Positions 38,358 through 47,321 of a DNA stretch of 64,000 nucleotides are shown in pieces. Position 1 is the stretch's first letter. Every line of letters starts with the position of its first letter. The notes below the pieces were generated by a model. The model saw only the letters and a list, made by a program, of their open reading frames with translations. It was not told the origin of the DNA and did no database searches. Source of the DNA: Nitrosococcus watsonii C-113 (lineage in GTDB: Bacteria; Pseudomonadota; Gammaproteobacteria; Nitrosococcales; Nitrosococcaceae); contig NC_014315.1 of assembly GCF_000143085.1 (NCBI RefSeq), positions 670,307 through 734,306 on the forward strand. The letters run 5' to 3'. A program made the position numbers and the translations under genes.

Positions 38358-39239
38358 TTAGTCAAGATAACGTTTGGTGAGGGGTCCATAGGCGTCAATC
38401 CGGCGATCTCGCAGGTAGGGCCAGATTCGGCGTAGGGTTTCGGTGCGTTGGAAGTCGATTTCTGCCACTAATACTGCCGCCTCATCCCTTGGCCCCACGG
38501 CGAGCAACTCGCCTTGAGGTCCGGCGATAAAACTGCTGCCCCAGAACTGGATGCCTGGCGTCTGTTGGCTGGGGTCAGGCTCCAGGCCAATTCGGTTGCT
38601 GGCGAGAAGAGGCAAGCTATTAGCAATGGCATGGCCCCGTTGTATCGTGATCCAGGCTTCCTGCTGGCGGGATTTTTCTGCTTCATCATCGTGCGAGTCC
38701 CAGCCAATAGCACTGGGGTAAAGCAGTAATTCCGCCCCAGCTAAGGCCATTAGCCGGGCCGCCTCGGGATACCATTGATCCCAGCAGACTAAGACCCCAA
38801 GGCGTCCGACGGACGTATCAATGGGGGTAAAGCCTAGATCGCCGGGGGTAAAATAAAATTTTTCGTAAAAGCCGGGATCGTCAGGAATATGCATCTTGCG
38901 GTAACGCCCCGCCATGCGGCCATCGGCCTCCAAAATCACCGCTGTGTTGTGGTAGATTCCCGGTGCCCGGTGCTCGAACAAGGAAATCACAATGACTACC
39001 TCAAGCTCCGCTGCTAGGGTTCCAAAAACTTCTGTTGAGGGGCCAGGAATAGGCTCCGCTAGGTCAAAATACTGAGTATTCTCAATCTGGCAAAAGTAAG
39101 GACCGGTATGCAATTCTGGCAAGAGAACCAGCTTTGCACCTTGTGCCGCCGCTTCTCGAATCCCTAGGATGCTATGATCGATATTTGCTTGACGCTGCTG
39201 GCTACAAACTTGTTGGACAATAGCGACTTTCACTGGCAT
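38358..39239 (-). CDS. aguB: N-carbamoylputrescine amidase
   Basis: Nitrilase-superfamily enzyme that hydrolyses N-carbamoylputrescine to putrescine. The catalytic triad is E42 in LLPELHTG, K115 in GRYRKMHIPDD and C152 in VLVCWDQWYPEA. It is 293 residues, typical for AguB. It follows aguA on the minus strand with 53 bases between them, so the pair forms the agmatine route to putrescine. The start ATG at 39239 is the only plausible one. Confidence 0.93.
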   Translation of the reverse strand: MPVKVAIVQQVCSQQRQANIDHSILGIREAAAQGAKLVLLPELHTGPYFCQIENTQYFDLAEPIPGPSTEVFGTLAAELEVVIVISLFEHRAPGIYHNTAVILEADGRMAGRYRKMHIPDDPGFYEKFYFTPGDLGFTPIDTSVGRLGVLVCWDQWYPEAARLMALAGAELLLYPSAIGWDSHDDEAEKSRQQEAWITIQRGHAIANSLPLLASNRIGLEPDPSQQTPGIQFWGSSFIAGPQGELLAVGPRDEAAVLVAEIDFQRTETLRRIWPYLRDRRIDAYGPLTKRYLD

Positions 39240-39292
39240 CTATCCGATAGCGATAAAGAACTAGATTTCGAGAGAGCATCTAGGGTCCTGGG

Positions 39293-40366
39293 TTATAAGC
39301 TACCCGCAGGTAGCTGCATGGTAATGCAGTGGAGGCTACCATATTGCTGAATAAGCGGAAGACAGTCAATGCCAACCACTTGCCGATCCGGGAAACAGCC
39401 CTGGAGAATAGAAAGCGCTTGGGTATCGGCGGGGTCTCGGTAGGTTGGCGCCAATATCGCTCCATTAATAATAAGAAAATTGGCATAGCTTGCCGGCAGC
39501 CGCTGACCTTCGGCGCTAAATTTAGGATCTGGCCAGGGTAAAGGTACTAACCGGTAGGGGATGCCTTGAATAGTTTGTAGTGCCCGCAATTCTTCCGCCA
39601 TGGTTTGAAGTTCTTGGTAATGCTCGTCCTTGGGATCGTCACAGGCCACATGGCATATTGTTTGGGGGTTGCAAAAACGGGCCAAGGTATCAATATGGCC
39701 ATCGGTGTCATCCCCCCTGAGTTGGCCATGGCGCAGCCATAGTATTCGTTTAACCCCTAGCCACTGCTTAAGTTGCGTTTCCATGGTTGCTTGGCCAAGG
39801 CCGCGGTTTCGGGTCCCGGATAACAAACAGCGTGTAGTGGTAAGCAGGCTGCCCGCGCCATCAACTTCGAGGCTGCCTCCTTCAAGGGTGAGCGGTAACC
39901 GTTTTAAGGGAACAGTACCAAAAACACCCTGCCCATGTAGCCGTACGGTCACCTCATTATCTAGACTAGCCTCATATTTACCGCCCCAGCCATTGAATAC
40001 AAAATCGAGCAGTTGGAGTTGCCTTTCTGGGCCCAGGCAACCTAGGGGGCCATAGTCCCGGACCCAGGTATCATTGAATGGGACCACATGCAGCGATAGG
40101 GAAGCCGGATTTATGTTGTGCCGTGCTAACTGATTTTTTACCTGGGCTAAGTGATTCGGGCAGTGGCAAACAACAAGCAATTTTTCCCGGTGGGCGATCT
40201 CTCGGGCAATGTGTAGGTACACCGTTTCGACTTCCTTAAGCCAAGGTCCCCAATCGCTTTCCGCGGTAGGCCAGGCAAGCATAACCCCGCTTTGGGGCGC
40301 CCATTCCGGAAGTAAGGTATATCCTTTTTCCGCTAATAGGGGAGGGTGTTTGCTAGCTGCTGCCAT
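39293..40366 (-). CDS. aguA: Agmatine deiminase
   Basis: Converts agmatine to N-carbamoylputrescine and ammonia (guanidino-modifying superfamily). It is 357 residues. The nucleophile cysteine is C347 in GSLHCITMQLP; the NDTWVRDYGP and EGGSLEVDG segments hold conserved acidic residues; HGQLRGDDTDGHID carries the catalytic His-Asp. It begins four bases after the stop of the transporter gene, so it is probably translated from the same message. A 141-codon open frame on the opposite strand is a shadow. Confidence 0.94.
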   Translation of the reverse strand: MAAASKHPPLLAEKGYTLLPEWAPQSGVMLAWPTAESDWGPWLKEVETVYLHIAREIAHREKLLVVCHCPNHLAQVKNQLARHNINPASLSLHVVPFNDTWVRDYGPLGCLGPERQLQLLDFVFNGWGGKYEASLDNEVTVRLHGQGVFGTVPLKRLPLTLEGGSLEVDGAGSLLTTTRCLLSGTRNRGLGQATMETQLKQWLGVKRILWLRHGQLRGDDTDGHIDTLARFCNPQTICHVACDDPKDEHYQELQTMAEELRALQTIQGIPYRLVPLPWPDPKFSAEGQRLPASYANFLIINGAILAPTYRDPADTQALSILQGCFPDRQVVGIDCLPLIQQYGSLHCITMQLPAGSL

Positions 40367-40369
40367 GGT

Positions 40370-41848
40370 CTAGGGTAAAGGGGAGGGAAAGAGAACGGGT
40401 ACCCACCAATAACTAACCCCGGTAATAATTATCATACTCGCTAAGTTAAGATAAAACCCTGCCCGCGCCATTTGGGGGATGCTCACCAGGTCGGTACTAA
40501 AGACAATGGCATTGGGGGGAGTGGCGACGGGCATCATAAAGGCGCAGCTAACCGCCAGGGTAACGGGGATTAAAAGCTGTAGTGGCGGCTGGCCCAGGCT
40601 TAAGGCAACGGAACCAAGGATAGGGAGGAATATGGAAGTTGTGGCTGTATTGCTGGTCAGTTCCGTGAGGAATATTACGACTGCCACGATACCCAGTAGT
40701 ATTAGCCAGGCGGGTAGGCCAGAGAGCAGGGTAAAATTCTCCCCAAGCCAGCTAGCAAGACCTGTATGGTTGATGCCAGCAGCTAGACTCAGTCCTCCTC
40801 CGAATAGCAACAATGTCCCCCAGGGCAATTGTTCCGCCGTGGCCCAATCCATGAGAAAACACCCCCGCCGCCAATCGAGGGGAATAAGAAACAGGAGCAT
40901 GGCGCCAAAAAGAGCAATTCCCGGATCATTGAGCGTCACGCTGGGTACGAGGGTTTCCATGAGGGGGCGCAGCAACCAAAGTATAGCAACTAAAGCAAAA
41001 ACCATGCTGACTCTTCGTTCAGCCCGGGATACAGGACCCAGTTGCTGCAGCGCTTGGCGCATCGGAGCTCGTTGATCGCTGTGTTCCCTGTGAAAACTAG
41101 AAAAGGCCACTCGGGTAAGGATAAGCCAGGCAAAGGCGAGAAGGATCAGCAGAAAGGGTGCGGCGAGCAGCATCCATTCCGCAAATCCTAATTCAAAGCC
41201 GTAGGTTTCCAAGACAAAGCCTGCTAATAACGCGTTAGGTGCTGTGCCTACCAGCGTTCCCAAGCCTCCTATGCTGGCGCTGTAGGCAATGCCCAGCAGT
41301 AGGGCTACCGCAAAGGGAGAGGGGGGGAGGGAAGCGGCTGTTTTTGCTACCCGAAGTCCTTCGATCACGGAGCAGGCGATGGGTAGCATGAGCATGGTGG
41401 TGGCGGTATTGCTAAGCCAGAGGCTGAGAAAAGCGCTGACTGCCATGAAGCCGCCCAGGGTAGCTGCGGGTGAGATCCCTATATGGCTGAGGATGAAATA
41501 CGCAAGTCGTTGGTGTAGGCCGCAGCGCTGTATCGCCAAGGCAATCATGAATCCCCCCATAAACAAAAAGATCAATGGATTGGCATAGGGGAGGGCTGTT
41601 TCCTGGATATCGGCGATGCCGAGCAGAGGAAAAAGAACCAGAGGAAGGAGGGCGGTAATGGGAATAGGTATGGCTTCTGTTATCCACCAGATAGCCATTA
41701 GCAAAGTGATGGCGGCGGTGTGCCAAGCGGCGGTATCTAAGCCAATGGGCGGTGATAGCGTTAGGAGAAAAATCATCCCTAAGGGGCCAAGGAACAATCC
41801 AAGGTATTGGCGGCGATGGAGAGGAGAGGTAGAGGCGGTTTCAGGCAT
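40370..41848 (-). CDS. DASS/SLC13-family anion:sodium symporter
   Basis: 492-residue inner-membrane transporter with about 11-12 hydrophobic segments. Two SNT substrate motifs are visible, SNTATTMLMLPIACSV in the first half and SNTATTSIFLPILGSV in the second, together with the signature PPNAIVFSTDLVSIPQMARAG near the end. The family moves dicarboxylates, citrate or sulfate with sodium. It is transcribed just before aguA and divergent from a FixJ-type regulator. The substrate cannot be told from sequence; association with agmatine catabolism could reflect use of the ammonium or carbon product, or be incidental. Confidence 0.88.
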   Translation of the reverse strand: MPETASTSPLHRRQYLGLFLGPLGMIFLLTLSPPIGLDTAAWHTAAITLLMAIWWITEAIPIPITALLPLVLFPLLGIADIQETALPYANPLIFLFMGGFMIALAIQRCGLHQRLAYFILSHIGISPAATLGGFMAVSAFLSLWLSNTATTMLMLPIACSVIEGLRVAKTAASLPPSPFAVALLLGIAYSASIGGLGTLVGTAPNALLAGFVLETYGFELGFAEWMLLAAPFLLILLAFAWLILTRVAFSSFHREHSDQRAPMRQALQQLGPVSRAERRVSMVFALVAILWLLRPLMETLVPSVTLNDPGIALFGAMLLFLIPLDWRRGCFLMDWATAEQLPWGTLLLFGGGLSLAAGINHTGLASWLGENFTLLSGLPAWLILLGIVAVVIFLTELTSNTATTSIFLPILGSVALSLGQPPLQLLIPVTLAVSCAFMMPVATPPNAIVFSTDLVSIPQMARAGFYLNLASMIIITGVSYWWVPVLFPSPLP

Positions 41849-41886
41849 TCAATCAAGACAATCAGGTTAGACTTATTTTTATTTTA

Positions 41887-41912
41887 ACTAGCGCCTATCA
41901 ATGGGCGCTAGT
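41887..41912. repeat. Perfect inverted repeat in the divergent transporter-regulator region
   Basis: ACTAGCGCC (41887-41895) and GGCGCTAGT (41904-41912) pair perfectly over nine bases with an eight-base spacer. It lies 39 bases before the transporter start and 188 before the regulator start. A TTGACT -35-like element begins two bases after it on the plus strand. The flanks are AT-rich but lack a T-tract, so an operator is at least as likely as a terminator. Confidence 0.5.
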
Positions 41913-42099
41913 CTTGACTAAGTGTATCTTTTTGGTTGAATATTGTCTTTCTAATTCAAAAAACCAATATCTGCCTTACCATGGGTTTTTGTGGGCCTTG
42001 CTGCGGTAGAGGTAATAATGAGCAGATTATCGTCGAATTGAGCTGCTTGCTTGCCCGTTTACCCATATCCATGCCCCACCGTTAAGCAGGTAAGTTCTT

Positions 42100-42726
42100 A
42101 TGGAGAAAGCAATTCCTCAAGCCACTGTCTTTATTGTTGATGATGATGAGGCAGTGCGGGATTCTCTGTGCTGGGTTATTAAATCGGCAGAATTTAAGGT
42201 CAAAGCTTATGCTTCGGCAGAGGAGTTTTTGGAGCAATGGGAATCCAGCCAGCCAGGCTGCCTGGTGCTTGATGTCCAGATGCCTGAGATGAGCGGATTA
42301 CAGTTGCAAAAATTACTTGCAAAAAAGGACAATCTACTGCCTATTATTTTTGTTTCTGCCCATGGGCGTGTACCAGATGCGGTGAGCGCGCTGCGGGAAG
42401 GAGCCGTCGATTTCCTGACGAAACCGTTTGATCATCAGACCCTGATGGAGCGAATCCAAAATAGCCTCGAGCTGGATCGAAGAAGGCGTGAAAGGAGGCA
42501 AGAGCAAGAGGAGATTGCTCAACGGATGGCCCAGCTGACTGCTCGCGAGCGCCAGGTAATGGAGCTTATTGGGATGGGAAAAGCGAATAAAGTAGTGGCC
42601 ATAGAGCTAGGCATTAGCACTAAAACCGTTGAGATTCATCGTGCCCGGGTGATGGAGAAATTAGAGGTTAGAAACCTAGCGGCTCTGATCCATTTAATCC
42701 GTTTTTGGCGGAATGGAGACGACTAA
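42100..42726 (+). CDS. FixJ/NarL-type response regulator
   Basis: 208 residues: a receiver domain (about 8-125) with acidic D14-D15-D16, phospho-acceptor D58 in CLVLDVQMP and lysine in FLTKPFD, and a LuxR-type helix-turn-helix (about 140-205) with TARERQVMEL and GISTKTVEIHRARVMEKL. It has no partner kinase adjacent; the three-gene signalling operon 4 kb away is a candidate partner. It is divergent from the DASS transporter. Its stop is six bases from the stop of the convergent hemW. Confidence 0.93.
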   Translation: MEKAIPQATVFIVDDDEAVRDSLCWVIKSAEFKVKAYASAEEFLEQWESSQPGCLVLDVQMPEMSGLQLQKLLAKKDNLLPIIFVSAHGRVPDAVSALREGAVDFLTKPFDHQTLMERIQNSLELDRRRRERRQEQEEIAQRMAQLTARERQVMELIGMGKANKVVAIELGISTKTVEIHRARVMEKLEVRNLAALIHLIRFWRNGDD

Positions 42727-42732
42727 GCCACC

Positions 42733-43890
42733 TTATGGTAAAAACAGTTGTAATAGCTCGTTAAGCAACGAGAAGCCTTTTTCCGTCGGGCGGATATGCC
42801 GGAAATCCCACTCGATCAGTTCCAACGCCTCTGCTTGATATAATGTTTTTTCTACCACGCTAAGGGGCAGCCCCGCCCGTTCTTGGAATAAGCGGCTGGG
42901 AAATCCTTCCTTTAGGCGCAGGGCGTTAAGCATAAATTCGAAGGCTGCCTCTTGGGGAGAAGGATTCGTCTCTCCTCCTATGCCTTCCGGAGTGCCTGCT
43001 TTAGCTAGGTAGCTTGTAGGATGTTTTATTTTCCATAGACGGGTAATGCGGTTTTCCATGGCATCGGAAATTTTTCCATGGGCGCCAGCGCCGATCCCAA
43101 GATAATCCCCAAATCGCCAATAATTCAAGTTATGCTGGCATTGCTGATCGCTTTTGGCGAAAGCAGACACCTCATAGCGGTGATATCCCGCCTGGGCTAA
43201 GTGGGCCTGGCAATCTGTTTGCCAGGTATTAATTGCTTCTTCATGGGGCAGGGATGGAGGATAGCGATAAAAGTAGGTATGAGGCTCAAGGGTAAGCTGA
43301 TAATAGGAAATATGGTGGGGGGCGAGACTAACGGCCATGGCTACATCAGCAAGGGCCTGGGTTTCAGTTTGCCCAGGAAGGCCGAACATAAGATCCAAGT
43401 TAATATTATCAAACCCGGCGGTATGGGCCGCTGCTACCGCTTGACAGGATTCCTGGGAAGAGTGGATTCGTCCCAGGTGCTTAAGCGCTTTATCGTTAAA
43501 ACTTTGGACACCCAGGGAGAGGCGGTTGATGCCGATATGATGGAACTCGGTGAAACGCCCCTGTTCTACAGTTCCAGGGTTGGCTTCCAAGGTAATCTCT
43601 ATTTGGGGGGACCAGGGGAGGCGGGCGCGTACAGCGGAGAGTAGCCGATCAAGGCTTTCCGCAGAAAAAAGGCTAGGCGTTCCGCCGCCCATAAAGATAC
43701 TGTGGATGCGACGGCCCCAGACTCTAGGCAAATCCTGTTCCAGATCCCGAACCAGAGCGTCGATATAGGCGGTTTCCGGCAGCTCTTTTGGCAAGGCATG
43801 GGAATTGAAATCGCAGTAGGGACACTTGCGGACACACCAGGGAAAATGGATATATAGCGCAAGCGGGGGTAAAGCATGGAATTGAAACAT
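42733..43890 (-). CDS. hemW: HemW, radical SAM heme chaperone (HemN-like)
   Basis: 385-residue radical SAM protein. The [4Fe-4S] motif C19-x3-C23-x2-C26 is in WCVRKCPYCDF near the N terminus; IFMGGGTPSLF and EANPGTVE follow. The C-terminal HemN-like domain has NYWRFGDYLGIGAGAHGK. This is the HemW type (single motif, shorter than HemN), which is a heme-binding protein rather than a true coproporphyrinogen oxidase. It is followed on the same strand by rdgB and rph, the usual gammaproteobacterial group. Confidence 0.94.
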   Translation of the reverse strand: MFQFHALPPLALYIHFPWCVRKCPYCDFNSHALPKELPETAYIDALVRDLEQDLPRVWGRRIHSIFMGGGTPSLFSAESLDRLLSAVRARLPWSPQIEITLEANPGTVEQGRFTEFHHIGINRLSLGVQSFNDKALKHLGRIHSSQESCQAVAAAHTAGFDNINLDLMFGLPGQTETQALADVAMAVSLAPHHISYYQLTLEPHTYFYRYPPSLPHEEAINTWQTDCQAHLAQAGYHRYEVSAFAKSDQQCQHNLNYWRFGDYLGIGAGAHGKISDAMENRITRLWKIKHPTSYLAKAGTPEGIGGETNPSPQEAAFEFMLNALRLKEGFPSRLFQERAGLPLSVVEKTLYQAEALELIEWDFRHIRPTEKGFSLLNELLQLFLP

Positions 43891-43935
43891 GGTTAGGGGG
43901 TTTGCTTAGGCAGTGGTGAAAGAAAGTGGTGGCGT

Positions 43936-44538
43936 TTAGTTCTCCTCACGGAGGACATCGAGGAGTGCTCTTAAGGCTTTACCCCGGTGACTTAGGCGGT
44001 TCTTTTCCGGGGGCGACAGTTCCGCTGCGGTACAATGGTGTTGCGGTAGATAAAAAATCGGGTCATATCCAAACCCGCCATTGCCCTGGGGGGCAAGCAG
44101 GATCTGTCCTTCCCATGTTCCTTGGCAGATGAGTGGCGTAGGGTCTTGCCAGTGGCGCATATAGACGATGACGCACTGATAACGGGCATGAAAGGGTTGT
44201 TCTGGCACTTCTTTCAGGTTTTTTAGTAGTTTTTCCAGATTTTTTTGATCAGTAGCCTTTGGACCCGCGTAGCGGGCCGAATGAATTCCTGGTTGCCCAC
44301 CCAGGGCATCAACTTCTAGGCCAGAATCGTCAGCAATAGCCGCCAACCCGGTATGCTGAGTCGCAGTGCGTGCCTTGAGAAGAGCATTTTCGACAAAACT
44401 GAGACCGCTTTCCACAGCCTCAGGGACACTGAATGCAGACTGGGAGATGGCTTCCATTCCAAGCTCATTCAAAACTTCACCTATTTCCCGTAACTTACCC
44501 GGATTGTGACTGGCCAAAACGATTTTTGCTGAGGACAT
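43936..44538 (-). CDS. rdgB: dITP/XTP pyrophosphatase RdgB
   Basis: Hydrolyses non-canonical purine triphosphates, removing mutagenic ITP and XTP from the pool. From the ATG at 44538 it is 200 residues; the longer frame from 44577 runs back into rph and lacks a ribosome site. The SHNPGKLREI motif is at 10-19 and DDSGLEVDALGGQPGIHSARYAG gives the catalytic core. FGYDPIFYLP and the SHRGKALRAL end are present. It begins five bases after rph stops and is followed by hemW. Confidence 0.94.
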   Translation of the reverse strand: MSSAKIVLASHNPGKLREIGEVLNELGMEAISQSAFSVPEAVESGLSFVENALLKARTATQHTGLAAIADDSGLEVDALGGQPGIHSARYAGPKATDQKNLEKLLKNLKEVPEQPFHARYQCVIVYMRHWQDPTPLICQGTWEGQILLAPQGNGGFGYDPIFYLPQHHCTAAELSPPEKNRLSHRGKALRALLDVLREEN

Positions 44539-44542
44539 GACG

Positions 44543-45262
44543 TTAATTCCTGGCCAAAACTTCCGTTTGTTGAGCAAGTAAAGTGGTAATGCCGTTTTTC
44601 GCTAACTCCAACATGGCTTGCAGTTCGTTCATCCGGAAAGCATGGCCTTCAGCAGTTCCCTGTATTTCGATAAATGCCCCTGCTTCATTCATGACCACGT
44701 TCATGTCGGTTTCTGCGGTGGAATCTTCGCGATAATCCAGATCTAGCACGGGTGTTCCTTCGTAAATGCCTACGGATACCGATGCAATCTGGCCATGAAT
44801 AGGACTATGGGCAATGGCTCTTTTTTTAAGGCGGTTGTGAATTGCATCTACCAGGGCTACATAGCTGCCCGTAATGGCGGCGGTCCGGGTGCCGCCATCC
44901 GCTTGAATGACATCGCAGTCGAGGGTAACAGTGACCTCGCCCAGCGCAGCCAGATCGACAACTGCTCGCAAAGCGCGTCCAATAAGGCGCTGGATTTCCA
45001 GGGTACGCCCCCCTTGGCGTCCCTGGGCTGCTTCCCGTCCCATTCGGTTATGAGTGGAGCGAGGTAGCATCCCATATTCAGCAGTAATCCAGCCTCGCCC
45101 CGTGCCTTTTAGAAAGCGGGGAATCCGATCCTCGACCGAGGCGTTACAGATCACCCGGGTATTGCCAAATTCCACCAATACTGAACCTTCGGCATACTGG
45201 GTGTAGTGGCGGGTAAAATGGATAGGACGTAATTCGTGTGGAGCGCGGCCGCTTGGTCTCAT
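44543..45262 (-). CDS. rph: Ribonuclease PH
   Basis: Phosphate-dependent 3'-5' exonuclease that trims tRNA 3' ends, 239 residues. [20 protein letters not shown] at the start and [52 protein letters not shown] and [15 protein letters not shown] are all present in order. The gene is divergent from a small orphan gene and is the first of the rph-rdgB-hemW unit. A six-base inverted repeat ATGACT/AGTCAT (45302-45322) lies just upstream of its start. Confidence 0.97.
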   Translation of the reverse strand: MRPSGRAPHELRPIHFTRHYTQYAEGSVLVEFGNTRVICNASVEDRIPRFLKGTGRGWITAEYGMLPRSTHNRMGREAAQGRQGGRTLEIQRLIGRALRAVVDLAALGEVTVTLDCDVIQADGGTRTAAITGSYVALVDAIHNRLKKRAIAHSPIHGQIASVSVGIYEGTPVLDLDYREDSTAETDMNVVMNEAGAFIEIQGTAEGHAFRMNELQAMLELAKNGITTLLAQQTEVLARN

Positions 45263-45478
45263 GATCGATTTCCTTTCCGGATTTTAAAAACCCATCTCGC
45301 TATGACTCCTAGCAATAGTCATGGCAGTTTCAAAAACGCCTATTATTATAACGGGTAGAATTCCATAATGGAGAAATACGCTTTTTATAAATGTTAATTA
45401 TTATTATTAATGTTTGCGTTATAGCGTATATTAACTATTATTAATCAGACAAAAAGGTAGAGCCTAAGGAGAGCAAAG

Positions 45479-45799
45479 ATGCCTAACTCGATGCCTGATG
45501 AAATGTCCTTGAAAAAAGCAATCCATCCCCAGGTTGCTTTTTATGGATTGGAAACCACGGTTTGTTATTTGATGACTCGATTCATGACCCATCCCTGCCC
45601 GCGCATTGGTCGTGCGATTGTGCATCATTTGCAGTTACTCGCGGAACACCCGGACGTTCAAGATGAAGCCGAAAGTAATGAGGTGTATGAAGTCCTTCTA
45701 GAAGAATGGCAGGCCATTACCTCAAGATTAAGCCGGCAGCCCAATTTTCACCCCAGGGATGGATTGTCGTCCAGACGAGAGGAGGTAAAGGGTTTTTAG
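45479..45799 (+). CDS. Small conserved-looking protein of unknown function
   Basis: 106-residue acidic and basic protein; I do not recognise the family. The start ATG follows AAGGAGAGCAAAG, a strong ribosome site, which argues for a real gene. It contains MTHPCPRIGRAIVHHLQLL, a run rich in His and hydrophobic residues, and a charged C-terminal half (about 65-106). No transmembrane segment or signal is visible. It is divergent from rph across a 216-base AT-rich region. The coding strand has normal composition. Confidence 0.6.
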   Translation: MPNSMPDEMSLKKAIHPQVAFYGLETTVCYLMTRFMTHPCPRIGRAIVHHLQLLAEHPDVQDEAESNEVYEVLLEEWQAITSRLSRQPNFHPRDGLSSRREEVKGF

Positions 45800-46152
45800 G
45801 ATATTCAACGCGCTCCCAAAGGATAAAGGGGAAATTCTGTTCCTTGGTTTGGTAGGCAGAGACACCATAACGCCAATTTGCCGCTGGAAAAGCATGTGGT
45901 TGGTGCTTGTGTTTTAGTGTGTCGCTCTATTTACGATTCGGCTTGGAGGGCATCCTCATGCGTCCCTGCGCTCTTTATAAGGCGTTGTTTGCATTGGCGC
46001 CTCTTCGTATAATGGTCTGGGATATAGGGCTGCAGGAAGTAGGTTTGCCATTACTATAAAATTCGACGAGTGAATTTTCTTGTTTAGCGTAAATGTTGGA
46101 AACCATGTTTAATGAAGGTTTTAACAAAGCAATGAGTAAGCGATCAATTTGA
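45800..46152. other. Intergenic region before mtnB
   Basis: 353 bases without a convincing gene. I looked for a SAM-I or other riboswitch, as the downstream genes are methionine-salvage genes, and found no clear structured element. A weak inverted repeat AGGCG/CGCCT lies near 45979-46002. No promoter stands out above noise. Confidence 0.5.
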
Positions 46153-46770
46153 ATGGATGAAGAGGACGCTTGTTTCCAACGAGCCGTTGTCCAATTAGCA
46201 AGGGTTGGCCATTTCTTTTTTGAGCGGGGCTGGGTGCCTGCCACCAGCGGCAATTTCTCCGTGCGCCTTGACTCCGAATATATGGCGATTACCGTATCCG
46301 GTTGGCCCAAAGGCCAACTAAGCCAAGACGGGATATTGCTGGCAAGCCTGGAGGGTTATCCCTTAACGGCGAATAAGCGTCCCTCTGCCGAGACTTTGCT
46401 ACATGCGGCTTTATACCGGCGTACCCTTGAGATCAATGCCATTCTCCATACCCACTCGGTTTATGCTACTGTGCTGTCCCGGCTACTAGTGGATGAATTG
46501 GTGTTAAGTGATTATGAAGTGCTGAAAGCTTTTTCTGGAATAAAAACTCACCAAACCACGGTGCGGATTCCTATTTTTCCCAATGATCAAAATATGGAGC
46601 GCCTAGCCTCTACCGTGGATGCTTATTGGGCGCGGAATCCTGGCGCTCCAGGGTATCTTATCGCCGGGCATGGCTTGTATACTTGGGGGCCTACCGTGGA
46701 GGATGCTTGCCGTCACGTGGAGGCCCTTGAATTTTTACTTGAATGCGAGGTACTCAGACAGAAGTTATAA
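46153..46770 (+). CDS. mtnB: Methylthioribulose-1-phosphate dehydratase
   Basis: Class II aldolase-fold zinc enzyme that dehydrates methylthioribulose-1-phosphate in the methionine-salvage pathway. It is 205 residues. The metal-binding H99 and H101 are in ILHTHSVYATVL and a third ligand is in GHGLYTWG. It is followed six bases later by mtnD, and then by mtnC, giving the core of the pathway. mtnA and mtnN are not in the window. Confidence 0.93.
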   Translation: MDEEDACFQRAVVQLARVGHFFFERGWVPATSGNFSVRLDSEYMAITVSGWPKGQLSQDGILLASLEGYPLTANKRPSAETLLHAALYRRTLEINAILHTHSVYATVLSRLLVDELVLSDYEVLKAFSGIKTHQTTVRIPIFPNDQNMERLASTVDAYWARNPGAPGYLIAGHGLYTWGPTVEDACRHVEALEFLLECEVLRQKL

Positions 46771-46775
46771 AGCCC

Positions 46776-47318
46776 ATGAGTATATTGAAAATCTACCATG
46801 AAAATGACCCTTCCGAGGCTCAAATTTATAAAGAATTTGATGAGATAACTCAATTCATGGAGGGGATTGGAGTGTGTTTTCAACGATGGGAAGCGCAAAA
46901 GCCTTTATCCTCGGAAGCTCCCCAAGAGGAAATTCTGTCCGCCTATCGAACTCCCGTGGATCAGCTCTGCCAAGAATATGGATTTAAGTCAGTAGATATC
47001 ATTAGCGTTAAGCCCGATCATCCGGAAAAGCAAGCGCTGCGGGAAAAATTCCTAAGCGAGCACACTCACAGCGATTTTGAGGTACGTTTCTTTGTGGAAG
47101 GAAAAGGGCAATTTTATCTTCATGCTCAGGGCAAGGTGTATGCCTTGCTATGTGAGCAAGGGGATTTCCTGAGCGTGCCCGCGGGTTTGCCTCACTGGTT
47201 TGATATGGGGGAGAATCCAAACCTGACATGTATTCGTCTCTTTACCACGCCAGAGGGGTGGGTTGCCAATTTTACCGGCAATGATATTGCTGACCATTTT
47301 CCCCGCCTAACCCAGTAA
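46776..47318 (+). CDS. mtnD: Acireductone dioxygenase
   Basis: Cupin-fold metalloenzyme that cleaves acireductone with O2 in methionine salvage; the metal (Fe or Ni) decides the product. From the ATG at 46776 it is 180 residues. The metal ligands H96, H98, E102 and H140 are in EHTHSDFEVRFFVEGKGQF and LPHWFDMG. It is between mtnB and mtnC with gaps of five and three bases. A longer frame from 46743 overlaps mtnB and is less likely. Confidence 0.95.
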   Translation: MSILKIYHENDPSEAQIYKEFDEITQFMEGIGVCFQRWEAQKPLSSEAPQEEILSAYRTPVDQLCQEYGFKSVDIISVKPDHPEKQALREKFLSEHTHSDFEVRFFVEGKGQFYLHAQGKVYALLCEQGDFLSVPAGLPHWFDMGENPNLTCIRLFTTPEGWVANFTGNDIADHFPRLTQ

Positions 47319-47321
47319 ATC

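Noticed and set aside
39630-40055. 141-codon open frame antisense to aguA
   Set aside because: Low-complexity Ser/Pro/Arg-rich product with no ribosome site; a shadow of aguA.
40479-41075. 198-codon open frame on the plus strand inside the DASS transporter gene
   Set aside because: It lies fully antisense to a well-supported transporter and has a composition typical of a shadow frame.
43201-43644. 147-codon open frame antisense to hemW
   Set aside because: No recognisable motif; hemW on the other strand is certain.
45800-46152. Possible SAM riboswitch before the methionine-salvage genes
   Set aside because: No conserved core or paired helices of SAM-I, SAM-II or SAM-IV could be assembled by eye.
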